Shown in pieces: positions 35,865 to 45,630 of a stretch of DNA of 64,000 nt (position 1 is its first letter; each line of letters opens with the position of its first letter). The translations under genes were made by a program, and so were the position numbers. The notes under the pieces were generated by a model. That model had not been told where the DNA came from. It was given only the letters and a program-made list of their open reading frames with translations, and searched no databases. The stretch is from Flavobacterium sp. UBA2787 (GTDB lineage: Bacteria; Bacteroidota; Bacteroidia; Flavobacteriales; Flavobacteriaceae): NCBI GenBank assembly GCA_002352205.1, contig DEHZ01000016.1, positions 62,001-126,000 on the forward strand, read 5' to 3'.

Positions 35865-36362
35865 ATGGCAACAATAACTTTAGGAGGAAATCCTATTCAT
35901 ACCAATGGTGAATTACCAAAAGTTGGTTCAAAAGCACCTGACTTTCAATTAGTAAAAACAGATTTATCAGTCGCTTCATTAAGTGATTTTGCAGGAAGTA
36001 AATTAGTTCTAAATATTTTTCCAAGCGTTGATACCGGAGTTTGTGCAACTTCCGTTAGAACTTTTAACCAAAAAGCATCAACTTTAGAGAATACAAAAGT
36101 GCTTTGCATTTCTCGCGATTTGCCATTTGCTCAAAAACGTTTTTGCGGTGCAGAAGGAATTGAAAATGTTGAAAATTTATCCGATTTCAAAGAAGGAGAT
36201 TTTGGAAAAAATTATGGTTTAACTATGACAGACGGACCATTGGCCGGGCTTCACTCAAGAGTAGTAATTGTAGTAGATGAAAACGGAGTGGTGACTCATT
36301 CTCAACAAGTTCCTGAAATTGCAGACGAGCCAAATTATGAAACGGCATTAGCTGCACTTTAA
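35865..36362 (+). CDS. tpx: Thiol peroxidase
   Basis: Atypical 2-Cys peroxiredoxin that prefers lipid hydroperoxides. The 165 residues match Tpx: TLGGNPIHTNGELPKVGSKAPDF, peroxidatic cysteine in SVDTGVCATSVRTFN and resolving cysteine in DLPFAQKRFCGAEG. It is followed 7 bp later by dgkA, and the two are probably co-transcribed. Confidence 0.97.
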   Translation: MATITLGGNPIHTNGELPKVGSKAPDFQLVKTDLSVASLSDFAGSKLVLNIFPSVDTGVCATSVRTFNQKASTLENTKVLCISRDLPFAQKRFCGAEGIENVENLSDFKEGDFGKNYGLTMTDGPLAGLHSRVVIVVDENGVVTHSQQVPEIADEPNYETALAAL

Positions 36363-36369
36363 ATAAATT

Positions 36370-36753
36370 ATGGAATTTCAAAAAGACAATAGTTTTTTTA
36401 TCGGACGTTTAAAAAGTATCGTTTACGCTTTTAAAGGTGCATATAAACTTTTGTCAACAGAGCACAGCGTAATGGTTCAGTTTTCTTTAGGAATTATTGT
36501 TACACTTGCCGGATTTTATTTTGATATTTCAAAAAGCGAATGGTTAATTCAAACCCTTTGCATCGGTTTGGTTTTATCTATTGAAGGATTGAATACTGCG
36601 GTTGAAAAAGTAGCTGATTTTGTTCATCCCAATTATCATGAAAAAATCGGATTTATCAAAGATATTGCAGCCGGTGCGGTATTTTTTGCAGCTTTAACGG
36701 CAATTGCTGTAGGAATGATAATTTATGTTCCTTACCTTGTCAAATTATATTGA
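36370..36753 (+). CDS. dgkA: Diacylglycerol kinase family protein
   Basis: A 127-residue inner-membrane kinase with three helices that phosphorylates diacylglycerol or undecaprenol. Family motifs are the N-terminal FKGAYKLLSTEHSVMVQF, the catalytic EGLNTAVEKVADFV and the following AAGAVFFAALTAIAVG. In this phylum either lipid is possible; undecaprenol kinase is a real alternative. Confidence 0.93.
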   Translation: MEFQKDNSFFIGRLKSIVYAFKGAYKLLSTEHSVMVQFSLGIIVTLAGFYFDISKSEWLIQTLCIGLVLSIEGLNTAVEKVADFVHPNYHEKIGFIKDIAAGAVFFAALTAIAVGMIIYVPYLVKLY

Positions 36754-36798
36754 AAATAATCTAAAAATAGTTACTTTTACAACAAATTAAGGGAGTTA

Positions 36799-39249
36799 AT
36801 GGCTAAAACATCTTCGACAAATTCTGCCAAAAAAGAAGCAGAAGCAAAATCTGAAAATAAAAAAATATTCAAATTTTCTAAACAACATCGATTCTTGTTT
36901 GGCTGTTTTTTGGTGCTTTTTTCAGTAGCTTTGTTTCTGTCGATGGTTTCCTTTTTTATTCATTGGCAAGAAGACCAAAGTGCCGTTAGCAGCATAAGTA
37001 ACCGTTCTGTTGATGTAAAAAATTGGTTGGGAAAAGTGGGTGCTTACTTAGCTGATTTGTTTCTGTATAGAGGTTTTGGAATAGCTTCCTTCCTACTCGT
37101 TCGTCTGTTTTTTATGTCGGGAATCTACATGATTCTGAGCCTACCTCTAAAAAAATTAAAGAATTTATGGTTTTGGGATTTATTTGCGATGGTAAATTTC
37201 TCCTTAATGTTTGGATTCTTTTCCAATTATATTCCTGAATTAGGCGGAATTGTCGGGTTTGAAATGAATTCCTATATTCAAGATTTCATGGGAAAACCAG
37301 GAACGCTTTTAGTCTTGGTTTTTAGTTTTCTAATTTATTTGATTTTTAAAGTAAATGTTTCGCCTGAAACGTTTCAAAAATTATTTGAAAGAAAGAAAAA
37401 TGAAATTAAAGAAGATTTAGAAGAAGCCGCTGCTATCAATCCATTTGATCAACCTATTGAAACTAAAAAGGAAGAAGAATTAGAAGATGGTGTAATTTCA
37501 ATAAAAAAACCGGCTTCATCCTTCGAAATAAATAAAGAAAATCTCAAACCAACTATTGAAAATGCTTCTGAAATTAATCTCGAACCAAAGATTAAAACAT
37601 TAGAACCAAATCCTCTTCCAATTTCCAGAGAACCGGAAATCATAAAAACGGATGATGAACAGTTTGTAATAGAAAAAGCTCCTGAGGAAGAACAAATTGA
37701 AGAAAATTTAGCTGCTAAATTAGTGGCCGATTTTGGAGAATTTGATCCAACATTAGAATTATCAAAATACAAATTCCCAACATTAGATTTATTAAAAGAC
37801 TATGGCTCAAGCGGAATTACAATTAATCAAGAAGAATTAGAAGAAAATAAAAACAGAATTTTAGAAACACTTCGTAACTATAAAATCGATATTGCTCAAA
37901 TCAAAGCCACTGTTGGTCCGTCTGTTACTTTATATGAAATTGTTCCTGAAGCCGGTATTCGTATTTCAAAAATTAAAAGTTTAGAAGATGATATTGCTTT
38001 GTCTCTTTCTGCTTTAGGAATCAGAATTATTGCTCCAATTCCAGGAAAAGGAACAATTGGTATTGAAGTACCAAACAAAAATCCAACGATGGTTCCGATG
38101 AAATCTGTCATTGGTTCGTCTCGTTTTCAGGAAGCAGAAATGGAATTGCCATTAGCACTAGGTAAAACAATTTCCAACGAAACGTTTGTGGTTGATTTAG
38201 CTAAAATGCCTCACCTTTTGATGGCCGGTGCAACAGGACAAGGAAAATCGGTTGGATTAAATGCTGTTTTAACTTCTTTATTATACAAAAAACATCCGGC
38301 AGAAGTAAAATTTGTTTTGGTGGATCCTAAAAAAGTTGAACTTACGCTTTTTAATAAAATTGAACGTCATTATCTAGCTAAATTGCCAGACGATTCTGAT
38401 GCAATTATCACAGATAACACAAAGGTTATCAACACTTTAAATTCGTTATGTATTGAAATGGATAACCGTTATACACTTTTAAAAGATGCAATGGTTCGAA
38501 ATATCAAAGAGTACAATGATAAATTTAAAGCCCGAAAATTAAATCCCAACGAAGGTCATCGATTTTTGCCATACATTATTTTAGTAGTGGATGAGTTTGC
38601 CGATTTGATTATGACCGCCGGAAAAGAAGTTGAAACTCCTATCGCCCGTTTAGCTCAGTTAGCTCGTGCCATTGGGATTCATTTGATTATTGCTACACAA
38701 CGACCATCGGTGAATGTAATTACAGGTTTAATTAAAGCTAACTTCCCTGCTCGAATAGCATTTAGAGTAACTTCTAAAATCGATTCGCGAACAATTTTAG
38801 ATACACAAGGAGCTGATCAGTTAATTGGTCGTGGAGATATGCTTTATACAAATGGCAATGATTTGGTTCGTGTGCAATGTGCTTTTGTAGATACTCCGGA
38901 AGTTGAACGTATTACTGAATTCATTGGATCGCAAAAAGCGTATCCTAATGCTTATCTACTTCCTGAATATGTTGGAGAAGAGAATGGCACAATGCTTGAT
39001 ATAGATATATCCGAACGTGATTCAATGTTTAGGGATGCTGCCGAGGTGATTGTAACCGCACAACAAGGTTCTGCCTCATTATTGCAACGGAAATTAAAAT
39101 TAGGCTACAACCGTGCTGGAAGATTGATAGATCAATTGGAAGCTGCCGGAATTGTAGGACCTTTTGAAGGAAGCAAAGCCCGATCGGTGAATATTCCTGA
39201 CTTGAATTCGTTAAACGAATTTTTTAACAACGAACAAAATAATGCATAA
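36799..39249 (+). CDS. ftsK: DNA translocase FtsK
   Basis: Septal DNA pump that clears chromosomes during division and activates XerCD. The 816 residues have four N-terminal membrane helices (about 30-200), a charged Glu/Lys-rich linker (200-320) and the motor with Walker A GATGQGKSVGLNAV and Walker B IILVVDEFADLI. The C-terminal gamma domain (QGSASLLQRKLKLGYNRAGRLIDQLEAAGIVGP) recognises KOPS-type sequences. Confidence 0.97.
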   Translation: MAKTSSTNSAKKEAEAKSENKKIFKFSKQHRFLFGCFLVLFSVALFLSMVSFFIHWQEDQSAVSSISNRSVDVKNWLGKVGAYLADLFLYRGFGIASFLLVRLFFMSGIYMILSLPLKKLKNLWFWDLFAMVNFSLMFGFFSNYIPELGGIVGFEMNSYIQDFMGKPGTLLVLVFSFLIYLIFKVNVSPETFQKLFERKKNEIKEDLEEAAAINPFDQPIETKKEEELEDGVISIKKPASSFEINKENLKPTIENASEINLEPKIKTLEPNPLPISREPEIIKTDDEQFVIEKAPEEEQIEENLAAKLVADFGEFDPTLELSKYKFPTLDLLKDYGSSGITINQEELEENKNRILETLRNYKIDIAQIKATVGPSVTLYEIVPEAGIRISKIKSLEDDIALSLSALGIRIIAPIPGKGTIGIEVPNKNPTMVPMKSVIGSSRFQEAEMELPLALGKTISNETFVVDLAKMPHLLMAGATGQGKSVGLNAVLTSLLYKKHPAEVKFVLVDPKKVELTLFNKIERHYLAKLPDDSDAIITDNTKVINTLNSLCIEMDNRYTLLKDAMVRNIKEYNDKFKARKLNPNEGHRFLPYIILVVDEFADLIMTAGKEVETPIARLAQLARAIGIHLIIATQRPSVNVITGLIKANFPARIAFRVTSKIDSRTILDTQGADQLIGRGDMLYTNGNDLVRVQCAFVDTPEVERITEFIGSQKAYPNAYLLPEYVGEENGTMLDIDISERDSMFRDAAEVIVTAQQGSASLLQRKLKLGYNRAGRLIDQLEAAGIVGPFEGSKARSVNIPDLNSLNEFFNNEQNNA

Positions 39250-39250
39250 A

Positions 39251-39892
39251 ATGAAAAAATTTATCTGGATTTCAATTCTGTTTTTATCTGTATTTAGTGT
39301 ACAAGCACAGGATAAAAAAGCAAAAGATTTATTGGATGAAGTAACTGCCAAAGTAAAAAGCTACGAAAACATTTCAATCGATTTTAAATACAGTCTTCAA
39401 AATACCAAAGAAAATATCAACCAAGACAGTAAAGGAAGTGTAATTTTAAAAGGAAATCTATACTACCTTAATTTTATGGGAACAACTAAAATTTTTGATG
39501 GTAAAAAAACCTATACCATTGTTCCTGAGGATGAAGAAGTGACAATTTCGAAAGTGGATGAAAAAGATGAAAATGCCATTACACCTTCCAAAATGTTGAC
39601 ATTCTTTAATCAAGGATATAAGTATTATTGGGATATTTCTCAAGATATTAAAGGAAGAAAAATTCAATACATCAAATTAGTTCCTATTAGTTCAAAAGAC
39701 CAACGAAAAGAAATTCTTTTGGGGATTGATGTGCAAACTAAAAACATTTATAATTTGATTGAAGTTGGTAAAAAAGGAACTAAAACAACACTCACTGTTA
39801 ATTCTTTCAAAACCAATCAGCCATTATCAAAAAATCAGTTTACCTTTGACGAGAGTAAATTCAAAAATTACTACATCAATAGAATAGACTAA
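39251..39892 (+). CDS. lolA: Outer-membrane lipoprotein carrier LolA
   Basis: Periplasmic carrier that moves lipoproteins from LolCDE to the outer membrane. From the ATG at 39251 it is 213 residues with a signal peptide ending at QAQ (residue 20) and the LolA half-barrel (DEVTAKVKSYENISIDFKYSLQ ... VILKGNLYYLNF ... FDESKF). The frame opens three codons earlier, overlapping ftsK by 8 bp; the signal peptide fits the later ATG. Confidence 0.92.
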   Translation: MKKFIWISILFLSVFSVQAQDKKAKDLLDEVTAKVKSYENISIDFKYSLQNTKENINQDSKGSVILKGNLYYLNFMGTTKIFDGKKTYTIVPEDEEVTISKVDEKDENAITPSKMLTFFNQGYKYYWDISQDIKGRKIQYIKLVPISSKDQRKEILLGIDVQTKNIYNLIEVGKKGTKTTLTVNSFKTNQPLSKNQFTFDESKFKNYYINRID

Positions 39893-39900
39893 TTTTTAAG

Positions 39901-41361
39901 GTGAAAATTCTTGATCGCTATATCCTGACTTCATTTTTGAGCACATTTGCTACGGTATTTGTTATCCTCTTTTTTATATTTATACTTCAGGGAATATGGC
40001 TTTTTATAGCCGATTTGGCTGGAAAAGATTTGGATACTTTTTTAATTATCAAGTTTCTAACATTCTATTCTCCAAAGGTTGTACCATTAGTTTTACCGCT
40101 TTCAGTGCTTTTAGCATCCATCATGACTTTTGGTAATTTTGCCGAAAATTATGAATTCGCTGCCATGAAATCATCCGGAATTTCACTGAGACGTGCTATG
40201 CATTCTTTGGCAGTTTTTATTTTAGGATTAAGTTTTGTGGCATTTTTATTTGCAAATAATATCATTCCGCAAGCAGAATATAAATTCATTAATCTTCGCA
40301 AAAGCATCGTTCAACAGAAACCTTCCATGGCAATAGCAGAAGGACAGTTTAGTACAGTTGGAAGCTACACCATTAAAGTGGCAGACAAATACGGTGATAA
40401 CGATAATCTTTTGACCGATGTAACCATTCATAAACTTTCCAATTTGGGTGTAGGCACAAATGTGGTTATCAAAGCAAAACGTGGGGAATTAGTTAGCACT
40501 GAAAATTCTAATTTTCTTCAATTAATTTTGTTTGATGGAAATTATTATGAAGATGTTCCGGTAAAAAATTATGCGGAAAAGAATAAAGTACCATTTGCAA
40601 AAAGTGCTTTTAAAAAGTATATTATCAATTTTGATTTGGCTCCATTACAAAAAACGGATATGGATGCAGATCAAATTGCCAATACTAATAATATGCTAAA
40701 TATCAATGAATTAAGATACACACTTGATTCATTAGAAAATAATCATAAAAAAGACATCATTTCTTACACTGAAAATATGAAGCAACGTTATGTTTCATTT
40801 TATTCCGAACCTATAAAAAAAATTATTAAAGATACTATTGCAAAAGAAAAAGCTGCAAAAAAAGGTAATATAAAAGATCTAATCAGTTTACTCCAACCGC
40901 ATCAAATAAATGGAGTTTATGATATTGCTAAAGCAAATGTTTCAAATGCAAAATTTTCAATCGAAGGTTCAAAATTTGAATTGGAAGGAAAAATAAAAAA
41001 CATCAATAACCATTGGTTGGCATTATATGATAAATTTGTGATTGCTTATGCTTGCCTTCTTATGTTTTTTATTGGAGCCCCAATTGGTGCTATTATCCGA
41101 AAAGGTGGATTAGGTTTGCCAATTGTTTTTGCGATGATTGTTTTTATTGTTTACCATTTTATTAATGTGTTTGGTAAAAAATTAGCACAAGAAGACGCAA
41201 TTGCACCTTTTTTTGGTGCTTGGATGTCATCAATTATACTTACACCGGTTGCCATTTTATTAACCTACAGAGCGACTAATGATATTGGTTTGGTTAATAT
41301 GGATGTAATTTTGCAACCATTTCTTAAATTATTCAAAAAGCGTTCTACTGAACAAAAATAA
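39901..41361 (+). CDS. LptF/LptG-family permease
   Basis: Membrane subunit of the LptB2FG complex that extracts lipopolysaccharide from the inner membrane. The 486 residues have six helices in the usual 3 + 3 arrangement with a large periplasmic domain (residues 130-350). Start motif KILDRYILTSFLSTFATVFVILFFIF and late FFIGAPIGAIIRKGGLGLPIVFAM are family hallmarks. The start codon is GTG at 39901, 9 bp after lolA. I cannot tell LptF from LptG. Confidence 0.93.
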   Translation: MKILDRYILTSFLSTFATVFVILFFIFILQGIWLFIADLAGKDLDTFLIIKFLTFYSPKVVPLVLPLSVLLASIMTFGNFAENYEFAAMKSSGISLRRAMHSLAVFILGLSFVAFLFANNIIPQAEYKFINLRKSIVQQKPSMAIAEGQFSTVGSYTIKVADKYGDNDNLLTDVTIHKLSNLGVGTNVVIKAKRGELVSTENSNFLQLILFDGNYYEDVPVKNYAEKNKVPFAKSAFKKYIINFDLAPLQKTDMDADQIANTNNMLNINELRYTLDSLENNHKKDIISYTENMKQRYVSFYSEPIKKIIKDTIAKEKAAKKGNIKDLISLLQPHQINGVYDIAKANVSNAKFSIEGSKFELEGKIKNINNHWLALYDKFVIAYACLLMFFIGAPIGAIIRKGGLGLPIVFAMIVFIVYHFINVFGKKLAQEDAIAPFFGAWMSSIILTPVAILLTYRATNDIGLVNMDVILQPFLKLFKKRSTEQK

Positions 41362-41370
41362 TAATAAATC

Positions 41371-42501
41371 ATGTCTCAAAAAATACAACTTAATACTATT
41401 GAAGAAGCCATAGAAGACATCCGTCAAGGAAAAGTAATCATTGTGGTGGATGATGAAGATCGTGAAAACGAAGGCGATTTTTTGGCTGCAGCCGAAAAGG
41501 TTACACCCGAAATGATCAACTTTATGGCAATGTACGGTCGCGGACTCATTTGTGCTCCACTAACCGAAAGACGTTGTCAAGAATTAGAACTTCGCACAAT
41601 GGTGAGTAACAACACCGATCACATGGAAACAGCTTTTACGGTTTCTGTTGATTTAAAAGGACATGGCGTTTCTACAGGAATTTCTGCAGCAGACAGAGCA
41701 AAAACCATTTTGGCTTTGGTTGACGAAAATACAAAACCATTTGATTTAGCAAGACCGGGACACATTTTCCCATTAATTGCTAAGCAAGGTGGTGTTCTTC
41801 GAAGAACAGGTCATACCGAAGCGGCTATCGATTTTGCAAGACTTGCCGGCTTCACTCCCGCTGGTGTTATTTGTGAAATTATGAACGAAGACGGTTCAAT
41901 GTCACGCTTACCACAATTGGTTGAAGTTGCCAAAAAATTCGATTTAAAATTAGTTTCTATCGAAGATTTGGTGGCCTATCGCATGCAACATGACAGTCTG
42001 ATTCAGAAAAAAGAAGATTTTGAAATCACTACTCGTTTTGGTTCTTTCCGATTGAGAGCTTATCTACAAACAACTAACAAACAAGTTCATTTGGCTTTAA
42101 CGAAAGGAAGTTGGAATAATGGTGATGCCGTTTTAACCCGAATCAATTCGAAACAAGTGAATAATGATATTTTAGAAACGTTGACGAACAATTCTGATAA
42201 ACGTTTAGAAGATATGTTCAATCGTATTAACGAAGAAGGTCGCGGTGCTATTATTTTTATTAATCAGGAAATTCCATCGATTGAATTACTCAACCGTATC
42301 AGCGAATTAAAAGTTTTGCAGGAAGAAGGTCAAATGAAAGCTCCACCAATTAGAATGGATGCTAAAGATTTTGGTATTGGAGCACAAATTCTTCACGATA
42401 TTGATATTTCAAAAATCCGTTTACTGTCTAATTCTGAACAAACAAAAAGAGTAGGAATGATTGGCTATGGTTTGGAAATTATGGAATACGTAAAGTATTA
42501 G
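41371..42501 (+). CDS. ribB: DHBP synthase with degenerate GTP cyclohydrolase II half
   Basis: Riboflavin synthesis enzyme of 376 residues. Residues 1-205 are 3,4-dihydroxy-2-butanone-4-phosphate synthase, with [22 protein letters not shown] and [22 protein letters not shown]. Residues 210-376 have the outline of GTP cyclohydrolase II but lack the CxxxxxxxxxxCxC zinc site, and no cysteine occurs in this half. It is therefore probably active only as RibB, with a separate RibA elsewhere. It sits 9 bp after the LptF/G gene. Confidence 0.93.
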   Translation: MSQKIQLNTIEEAIEDIRQGKVIIVVDDEDRENEGDFLAAAEKVTPEMINFMAMYGRGLICAPLTERRCQELELRTMVSNNTDHMETAFTVSVDLKGHGVSTGISAADRAKTILALVDENTKPFDLARPGHIFPLIAKQGGVLRRTGHTEAAIDFARLAGFTPAGVICEIMNEDGSMSRLPQLVEVAKKFDLKLVSIEDLVAYRMQHDSLIQKKEDFEITTRFGSFRLRAYLQTTNKQVHLALTKGSWNNGDAVLTRINSKQVNNDILETLTNNSDKRLEDMFNRINEEGRGAIIFINQEIPSIELLNRISELKVLQEEGQMKAPPIRMDAKDFGIGAQILHDIDISKIRLLSNSEQTKRVGMIGYGLEIMEYVKY

Positions 42502-42669
42502 TCCACTATTTTAAAGAGTTTTCAACAAATCTTTCTGTCTAAATGATGGAAAATGAAACGGTTAGTTCATTCTTTTTAATTAGTATATATTTTTAGCAAA
42601 AAAAGGTTTGTTTAAACCAAAAATCGTTCTATATTTGCACTCGCAATCAGAAAATGGTTGTAGTTTATT

Positions 42670-42754
42670 GGAGAAATGGCAGAGTGGTCGATTGCGGCAG
42701 TCTTGAAAACTGTTGACTGTAACAGGTCCGGGGGTTCGAATCCCTCTTTCTCCG
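42670..42754 (+). tRNA. tRNA-Ser (anticodon UGA)
   Basis: An 85-nt cloverleaf: acceptor stem GGAGAAA (42670-42676) pairs with TTTCTCC (42747-42753), discriminator G42754, CCA not encoded. Anticodon TGA at 42704-42706 in loop CTTGAAA. The long variable arm typical of serine tRNA is present, and the T loop is GGTTCGAATCC. A TATATTTG promoter box lies at 42630-42637. It is the probable integration target of the island that follows. Confidence 0.96.
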
Positions 42755-42790
42755 CGGAATGGATGTTTCAAAAGAAACATAAAAGTTCAA

Positions 42791-42820
42791 AACCCTTTAA
42801 ACATCAGTGTTTAAAGGGTT
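42791..42820 (+). terminator. Strong terminator after tRNA-Ser
   Basis: Perfect 13-bp arms (AACCCTTTAAACA at 42791-42803 and its complement at 42808-42820) with a TCAG loop and a T run. It ends the tRNA transcript and would shield the integrase from read-through. Confidence 0.9.
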
Positions 42821-42869
42821 TTTTAATTTTTAGTGTTTTTCTAAAAAGCACATAAAGTCGCAAAGTAAA

Positions 42870-42948
42870 GTGTACCTATGAGTGTACCTATTGATTTTGA
42901 AGATTTATAGGTACACTAAACTAGAAAGATTCGCTAAAGGTTCGCTTA
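42870..42948. repeat. Direct and inverted repeats upstream of the integrase
   Basis: GTGTACCTAT occurs at 42870-42879 and 42882-42891 (12-bp period) and inverted as ATAGGTACAC at 42907-42916. Next, 42922-42948 carries two TTCGCTWA units 11 bp apart (TTCGCTAAAGG then TTCGCTTA). The second set recurs almost unchanged at 45246-45273. These fit arm-type integrase or excisionase sites, or an operator. Confidence 0.55.
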
Positions 42949-43010
42949 TTTTATAATGGGTTACCGATGTTTTAAGCAAAATTTGAAGTTTAATTTCTAA
43001 TACTTAAAAC

Positions 43011-44231
43011 ATGATTAAAGTGATCTTTTTTTTGAAAACCACTAAAGTTAAATTAACTGGTGAATGCCCTATTTACTGCAAGCTCTCATTAGGCAGAGAA
43101 ACAACTGTACTTAGTACTGGTAAAAATATTACCAAAGAACGATGGGATGTGACAAATAAGCTAAGGGTTTCACTACGAACCGAGAAAGAAAAAGTAGCAA
43201 AACAATCTTTAGAAGTTTTACAATTGAAAATTGAACGTACTTACAATGAATTTTTAAAATTCAATCCTGAAGTACGATTAGAAGAAATCAAAAATGCTAT
43301 TAATGGAAACATATCTTCCAATGATAATATCATTTATCTTCTTCCAATTTTTGATAAGCATAATAAAGATTTTAAAAAGCGTGTTGAAAAGAACGAACGC
43401 ACTCCTGCTTCTTTGCAAAAGTACAATCGATCTAAAGATTTGGTGAAATCCTTTCTAAAGAGCAAATATGGCCTAGAGGATATTGACATCGAAAAAGTTA
43501 ACAATGCATTTATTTATAATTTGGAATCATTTCTGAAGTATGAAAGCGTATATAAAGGAAAAGTGGGTATTGACAATAATTCAGTAGTAAAGTATTTCAA
43601 AAATTTTAAGACGATTTGTAATTATGGCATCAAACTAGAGCTAATCCAAAAAAATCCTTTTGAAAAATATGATGGGAAAATAAAGACCAAAGAGGCAATA
43701 TTTCTAACTCAAAAGGAATTAAATTCTATTGAAAACATTAAACTATCAGTAGAACGATTAGACCGCGTAAGAGATATTTTTCTGTTTAGTTGTTATACGG
43801 GTTATGCCCCTGTTGATGCGTGTAAGTTAACTCGCGACAATATTATAAAAGATGGTTATGACAATCTTTGGATAAAGACTCAAAGAGCCAAGACAAGCAT
43901 CAAAGCAAATGTTCCTGTACTACCATCCTGCAAAAAGATTATAGATAAATATGATGGAAAACAGCCAACATTATTACCTAAATTATCCAATCAAAAAATG
44001 AATTCCTACCTAAAGGAATTGGCTGATTTATGCGGTATCAATAAATATTTAACATGGTATGTTTCTAGGCACACTTTTGCAACTACCGTAACTTTAGGTA
44101 ATGGGGTAAAGATTGAAAATGTTTCCTCAATGATGGGACATTCCAACATCAAACAAACCCAACATTACGCAAAAGTTCTTGACTTCAATATTATGGAAGA
44201 TATGAGCAAACTGATGGAAAAATACAAATAG
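43011..44231 (+). CDS. Tyrosine recombinase (Bacteroidota integrative-element type)
   Basis: A 406-residue site-specific integrase. Residues 1-85 are an arm-DNA-binding domain, about 105-215 a SAM-like core-binding domain and 225-400 the catalytic domain. Catalytic residues seen are the lysine in TQRAKTS, the Arg/His pair in YVSRHTFAT, the histidine in MMGHSNIKQTQHYAKV and the nucleophile Tyr in that last block. The first catalytic Arg is not in its usual place (CYTGYAPVDAC), as in IntDOT relatives. It starts 257 bp after tRNA-Ser. Confidence 0.93.
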   Translation: MIKVIFFLKTTKVKLTGECPIYCKLSLGRETTVLSTGKNITKERWDVTNKLRVSLRTEKEKVAKQSLEVLQLKIERTYNEFLKFNPEVRLEEIKNAINGNISSNDNIIYLLPIFDKHNKDFKKRVEKNERTPASLQKYNRSKDLVKSFLKSKYGLEDIDIEKVNNAFIYNLESFLKYESVYKGKVGIDNNSVVKYFKNFKTICNYGIKLELIQKNPFEKYDGKIKTKEAIFLTQKELNSIENIKLSVERLDRVRDIFLFSCYTGYAPVDACKLTRDNIIKDGYDNLWIKTQRAKTSIKANVPVLPSCKKIIDKYDGKQPTLLPKLSNQKMNSYLKELADLCGINKYLTWYVSRHTFATTVTLGNGVKIENVSSMMGHSNIKQTQHYAKVLDFNIMEDMSKLMEKYK

Positions 44232-44296
44232 ATAATAATTATTATTATAAATAATATTTTTTATTACATTTAATATTAATTGTAATTAAAAATAGT

Positions 44297-45244
44297 ATGC
44301 CTTTACCACACGAAATTGAATATCAGCTAATTACTTTTTTAAAGCCTAAAATTGTTTTTAATACTATTTATTCGCAGTTTAGTTTTAATAATAACTGGCT
44401 TATAGATTTAGATGAAAACTATTTTAAAAATGAAGCTCAAGATATTCTAAGCAAAGTAAATGCCCATCTTGTAGTGGGTAATGATAATTATAAATTTCTT
44501 GACTATTTAGCTAAATCAATTAATCGGAAATTAAGTACTATCGAAGAAGACAAAATCCTTGACATCAATTTTATTAGCGAATACGTAGAAACAATTAAAC
44601 ATGTTTCAAACGATAATATTTTAGCTCCAAAGGCTGAAAAATATTCAGTTGAACTTCTTTTAGATGGCGATCTAACTCTCGATGAAGAGATAAATTATTA
44701 CTCAAATATTCGGGAGTACGCACCTGTTTTTAAGATGTATATAAATCCACTTGATATAGAGTATGTAAAATTACATTATGTTATAACTATTTACCATAGT
44801 TACCTTCTGAAATTGTTTCAGTATATTGATATTATAAAAGTGAATATTCATGCTATTAAGCCCTCCCTTTTTGATTTTTCTGTAATCCTGGCAAAACATG
44901 GCTTTTCAGAAGTGGTACCGGATTATAACGTAAAAGAAACGTGCCATATAAATTTAAGTAAAAAAGATGCTGGAGTTTTATTTTTAATTTTGATGGAAGA
45001 AGGGATTTTTAAATTTAATTCACATAACAAAACAAAAAATAAAGTTGCAATGGAAAAGTTCATTGAAAATAACTTTAGCTATACTGGCGATGGAAATACA
45101 AGACGTGTAATTAAAAATATGAAACAGGTATTTAGTGAATTGGTTTCACCTAAGATGAAAGCTCAGTTGCCTTTAATAGATGAATTAATTTCAATACTTC
45201 AACAACGAAAAAATAAAATTGAAAATAGCAAAACAGAATATTGA
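44297..45244 (+). CDS. RteC-like protein of an integrative element
   Basis: A 315-residue protein tentatively placed in the RteC family, which controls excision of Bacteroides conjugative transposons. Support is the overall helical pattern, the position directly after the integrase and the C-terminal SKKDAGVLFLILMEEGIFKFNSHNKTKNKVAMEKFIENNFSYTG, which resembles RteC. No enzyme motif is visible. A different island-specific function is possible. Confidence 0.55.
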   Translation: MPLPHEIEYQLITFLKPKIVFNTIYSQFSFNNNWLIDLDENYFKNEAQDILSKVNAHLVVGNDNYKFLDYLAKSINRKLSTIEEDKILDINFISEYVETIKHVSNDNILAPKAEKYSVELLLDGDLTLDEEINYYSNIREYAPVFKMYINPLDIEYVKLHYVITIYHSYLLKLFQYIDIIKVNIHAIKPSLFDFSVILAKHGFSEVVPDYNVKETCHINLSKKDAGVLFLILMEEGIFKFNSHNKTKNKVAMEKFIENNFSYTGDGNTRRVIKNMKQVFSELVSPKMKAQLPLIDELISILQQRKNKIENSKTEY

Positions 45245-45245
45245 T

Positions 45246-45273
45246 TAGAAAAGATTCGCTAAAAGTTCGCTTA
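45246..45273. repeat. Second copy of the TTCGCTWA repeat pair
   Basis: A near-identical copy of 42922-42948 with one extra A: GATTCGCTAAAAGTTCGCTTA at its core. It lies 60 bp upstream of the helix-turn-helix gene at 45334, so it could be the binding site of that protein or of the integrase. Confidence 0.6.
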
Positions 45274-45333
45274 AATTACCTTTCTCGATTGGCAATTTGT
45301 TTCAATTTTACTGCTCATTTTAACATTTAAATT

Positions 45334-45630
45334 ATGAGCAGTCAAGAAGAAATCATGCTTCCAACCCTCGGAAGCATTAGAAAACTTTTAGAACCAATAT
45401 ATTCACGTCTTGAAAATATTGAGTCGTCTATTAAAAATCACACAGCGAAAGCTGAAAAGAAAAAATTCTACCGAAATCAGGATTTAAAATCCATTTTCGG
45501 ACTATCCAATAATACCATCATCAAGTACCGTGAAACAGGAATCTTGCCGTATACAAAAATAGGAGATATCTATTTGTATGAAATCGAAAGCCTGGAGGCA
45601 ATATTAATTCAAAATAAGGTAGAATTATGA
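45334..45630 (+). CDS. Helix-turn-helix (excisionase/MerR-like) protein
   Basis: A 98-residue protein: N-terminal coiled-coil stretch (IRKLLEPIYSRLENIESSIKN) and C-terminal HTH_17-type winged helix (FYRNQDLKSIFGLSNNTIIKYRETGILPYTKIGDIYLYEIESLEAIL). Such proteins act as excisionases or local regulators in Bacteroidota islands. It overlaps the next gene by 4 bp. Confidence 0.85.
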   Translation: MSSQEEIMLPTLGSIRKLLEPIYSRLENIESSIKNHTAKAEKKKFYRNQDLKSIFGLSNNTIIKYRETGILPYTKIGDIYLYEIESLEAILIQNKVEL

